Part shown: piece after piece, positions 61,841 to 64,000 of the stretch
Layout: each line of letters opens with the position of its first letter
Numbering within the stretch: the stretch's first letter is position 1
Source: Desulfovibrio sp. JC022
GTDB taxonomy: Bacteria; Desulfobacterota; Desulfovibrionia; Desulfovibrionales; Desulfovibrionaceae
NCBI RefSeq assembly: GCF_010470665.1
Contig: NZ_VOPZ01000004.1
Location: 124,001 to 188,000 of the forward strand
Reading direction: 5' to 3'
Length of the DNA stretch: 64,000 nucleotides
Notes under the pieces: generated by a model
Seen by the model: the letters and a program-made list of their open reading frames with translations, nothing else
Database searches by the model: none
Told to the model about the DNA's origin: nothing
Position numbers and translations under genes: made by a program

Positions 61841-63001
61841 ATGTACGCACTTATAAATTGCAAAATATATACGGGAAATGAGGTGCTGGAGAATTCAGCA
61901 CTGCTCATTGAAGGGAAACGCATTCACTCAGTTGTAGCTCCGGATGATATTCCTGCGGATGCTGAGCGGATCGACCTTGAAGGATCAATCCTTGCCCCCG
62001 GATTCATCGACCTGCAACTTAACGGCTGCGGGGGCGTATTCTTTAATGACGATATTTCAGCAGAAACGCTGGACCGCATGTCACACGCAATTATCTCCAC
62101 AGGCTGTACCTCTTTCCTGCCGACGCTCGTCAGCGCGCCGGAAAAAGACATGCTGAAATCCATGGAAGTAGTCCGCGAATACCGCAAGAATTCACCGGAC
62201 ATGGTGCTCGGCCTGCATCTTGAAGGCCCCTATCTTAGCCGCAAACGTAAAGGCATTCACAACCCGGATATGATAAAAAATCCTAATGAAAGCATCCTCC
62301 ACCATATTGTGGAACTGGGACCTGAAGTGACCAGAATGTGTACCATGGCCCCGGAAGTGATTTCAGAGGAACAGGTGCAATTGCTTGAAAATGCCGGGGT
62401 AAAAGTCTCCGCAGGACATAGTGCCGCCACCTGCCCCCGTGCCCGCGAGATGTTCCGGGCCGGAATCAGTATGGCAACCCATCTGTTCAACGGCATGGAA
62501 CCGATACAGGGGCGCGAACCAAGCCTTGTGGGGGCCGTATACCTAGAAAAGCCGTGGACCGGCATTATCGTGGATGGAGTGCATGTTTCATGGGACAATG
62601 TGGAACTTGCAAAAAACATCGTAGACAAAAAACTTTTCTGCATCACCGACGCAACATCCGCAGTGGTTTCCGAACAGACCGAATTCATACTCGGCAACCA
62701 GACTGTTTATGTAAAAAATGGTAAATGCGCCGCCGCAGACGGCACCATCGGCGGTTCCATGCTGACCATGGACAGAGCTGTTTACAACTGCGTGCGCCAC
62801 GTGGGCATCGAACTTGATGAAGCCCTGCGCATGACCTCCCTCTACCCGGCACAGGCCATTGGTATCGACCACGAATTCGGACGCATCGAAAAAGGATACC
62901 GGGCCGATCTGGTGGCCTTGGAAACGGAATCACTAGAAGTGCGTGCGGTATTCAAAAACGGAAAACGATTTAATCCGCCCCATCATCAAAAGGAAGAATG
63001 A
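61841..63001 (+). CDS. nagA: N-acetylglucosamine-6-phosphate deacetylase
   Basis: This 386-residue amidohydrolase removes acetate from GlcNAc-6-phosphate, giving the NagB substrate. Metal and substrate motifs: GFIDLQLNGCGGVFFND near 54-70, LHLEGPYLSRKRKGIHN near 126-142 with the metal Glu, VSAGHSAAT near 189, GISMATHLFNGMEP near 207-220 with the metal His, VDGVHVSWD near 246 and the catalytic Asp in CITDATSA near 268. It is second in nagBA. Its last 32 bp overlap the 3' end of the convergent histidine kinase gene. Confidence 0.96.
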   Translation: MYALINCKIYTGNEVLENSALLIEGKRIHSVVAPDDIPADAERIDLEGSILAPGFIDLQLNGCGGVFFNDDISAETLDRMSHAIISTGCTSFLPTLVSAPEKDMLKSMEVVREYRKNSPDMVLGLHLEGPYLSRKRKGIHNPDMIKNPNESILHHIVELGPEVTRMCTMAPEVISEEQVQLLENAGVKVSAGHSAATCPRAREMFRAGISMATHLFNGMEPIQGREPSLVGAVYLEKPWTGIIVDGVHVSWDNVELAKNIVDKKLFCITDATSAVVSEQTEFILGNQTVYVKNGKCAAADGTIGGSMLTMDRAVYNCVRHVGIELDEALRMTSLYPAQAIGIDHEFGRIEKGYRADLVALETESLEVRAVFKNGKRFNPPHHQKEE

Positions 63002-64000
63002 TAGTAAACTTGGTCCCTTCTCCGGGCTTCGACTCAACTGTCATGCTGCCGTTATGCTGGTCGGCAATGATAAAATAAGAAACGGAAAGTCCCAGTCCGG
63101 TTCCCTTGCCCACTGATTTGGTAGTGTAAAACGGTTCAAAAATCCGTAACCGGGTGACTTCATCCATGCCGGGGCCGTTATCTTCAATCTCTACCACAGC
63201 CTGCCCTTTTTCTTCGAAAACCCGGCAATAAAAACAGGGCTTATCATCACCGTATTTTTTATCGGTCATGGCCTCAGCACCATTTTTGAACAAATTCAAA
63301 AATACCTGCTGCATCTCATTACCATCGCATAGAACCCGTTTCATCTGCGGCTGAAATTCACGAATTATCCTTATCTGACGAAAATCATATAGCTTTTTCA
63401 AATTGTAATCATTAGCTGCCAGATCAAGAGTTTTATCTATCAGGGTGGAAAGATCAAATAAATCCATATGCCTGTCGCTCTTACGGCTGAAGCTGAGCAT
63501 ATTCTCAACAATTGCAGCCGCGCGCTTGCCGCTCTCCTGAATAGATTCAAGCATCCGGTCCACTTTTCTCTTCTTCAAGTAATCCTGAACAAGTTCAAGA
63601 TGAATCCCGCACTCCTGCGCTGCCTTCCGGTTGGCTTTAAGATCACCAAAAACACGTTTTTTTATGTTGTAAGCACTACCGAGTATCCCGGCCAGAGGGT
63701 TATTGATTTCATGGGCCATTCCAGCAGCCAGACCTCCGACAGACATCATTTTTTCAGACTGCACCAAAACCTGCTCCAGATTCACACGCCCAGTAACATC
63801 ATCAACACGGATAACAGCCCCTTCAACGCCGTTGGCAATCAAAGGATACACCGTAATGTCCTCATAGCGTACTTCTCCGTTTTCCCTGCGCACATGCTTG
63901 GATTCACATTGCACAGTCCGAGACTGCACAGCCTTACGCACTCTTTCCATTTCATCCGCCAACCGGGGGGCGACCAGCTCTATTTTCTTACCAAGAGCCT
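62970..64000 (-). CDS. PAS-domain sensor histidine kinase, C-terminal part (cut by window edge)
   Basis: The reverse frame is open from the window end to the stop at 62970, so the N-terminus is missing. The visible part of about 343 residues starts within a PAS domain (LGKKIELVAPRLADEM.. GEVRYEDITVYPL). It then has the phospho-acceptor His in GMAHEINNPLAGILGSAYN, N box FLNLFKNGAEAMTDKKYG, G1 IEDNGPGMDE and FEPFYTTKSVGKGTGLGLSV. It closely parallels the kinase at 20857-23148, including the spacing between boxes, so the two are paralogues. Sensor input and membrane topology are off the window. No partner regulator is visible. Confidence 0.92.
   Translation of the reverse strand, partial: ALGKKIELVAPRLADEMERVRKAVQSRTVQCESKHVRRENGEVRYEDITVYPLIANGVEGAVIRVDDVTGRVNLEQVLVQSEKMMSVGGLAAGMAHEINNPLAGILGSAYNIKKRVFGDLKANRKAAQECGIHLELVQDYLKKRKVDRMLESIQESGKRAAAIVENMLSFSRKSDRHMDLFDLSTLIDKTLDLAANDYNLKKLYDFRQIRIIREFQPQMKRVLCDGNEMQQVFLNLFKNGAEAMTDKKYGDDKPCFYCRVFEEKGQAVVEIEDNGPGMDEVTRLRIFEPFYTTKSVGKGTGLGLSVSYFIIADQHNGSMTVESKPGEGTKFTIILPFDDGAD

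Noticed and set aside
1-64000. CRISPR array or Cas genes
   Set aside because: No regularly spaced direct repeats and no Cas-like protein were seen on either strand.

Overview
The window looks like a chromosomal segment of a marine, moderate-GC sulfate-reducing deltaproteobacterium of the Desulfovibrio/Maridesulfovibrio type. This is inferred from content, not from a database match. The pointers are a tungstate-uptake operon next to formate dehydrogenase maturation genes, many sensory proteins (diguanylate cyclase, chemoreceptor, orphan histidine kinases), an aapJQMP-type amino-acid importer and a typical ruvC-ruvA-ruvB locus.

Layout. 1-5.8 kb: start of a glycogen phosphorylase gene (cut by the window edge), a DUF4301 protein, and tupABC (tungstate ABC importer) divergent from fdhD. 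6-8.85 kb: fdhE, moaA and, overlapping moaA, an ISXO2-type transposase-like protein that appears to lack one catalytic acid. Tungsten import, molybdopterin synthesis and sulfur transfer together point to a W/Mo formate dehydrogenase. 8.9-18.1 kb: a lone AT-rich PIN-domain-like gene, a Cache-GGDEF diguanylate cyclase, the yebC-ruvC-ruvA-ruvB operon, rlmE, a CgeB-like glycosyltransferase, a BON lipoprotein and a GntR/FCD regulator. 18.5-24.4 kb: a chemoreceptor, a PAS histidine kinase and an unknown secreted basic protein. 24.4-31.7 kb: an Lrp regulator divergent from kbl-tdh (threonine to glycine), a small HTH protein, an AsmA protein, a polytopic membrane protein and a MerR protein.

31.8-45.7 kb is the most unusual part. 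After a tRNA-Val gene comes a tight run of five secreted proteins or lipoproteins that I cannot assign to a known family with confidence (several show a CsgG/LpoB-like layout), followed by a convergent secreted protein. This block is bracketed by two nearly identical copies of the tRNA terminator hairpin. Directly after it come a 1038-residue helical protein with an FHA-like C-terminal region, a small membrane protein, a PP2C phosphatase and a Ser/Thr kinase with a C-terminal FGE-sulfatase-like domain. Together they form a candidate Ser/Thr phosphorylation module next to a candidate envelope assembly. No type VI secretion core gene and no reverse transcriptase is present.

45.8-64 kb: a CcdA/thioredoxin redox operon with a palindromic candidate operator, a DAACS symporter, a polar amino-acid importer operon (aapJQMP plus a glycerophosphodiesterase) divergent from a GntR/UTRA regulator with a HutC-type palindrome between them, a small TPR protein, and an N-acetylglucosamine regulon: ROK regulator, ptsI, ptsH and an EIICBA permease, then nagB-nagA divergent from it. 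The window ends inside a second orphan histidine kinase, a paralogue of the first.

No CRISPR array, rRNA, intact insertion sequence or prophage was seen. One tRNA gene is present.
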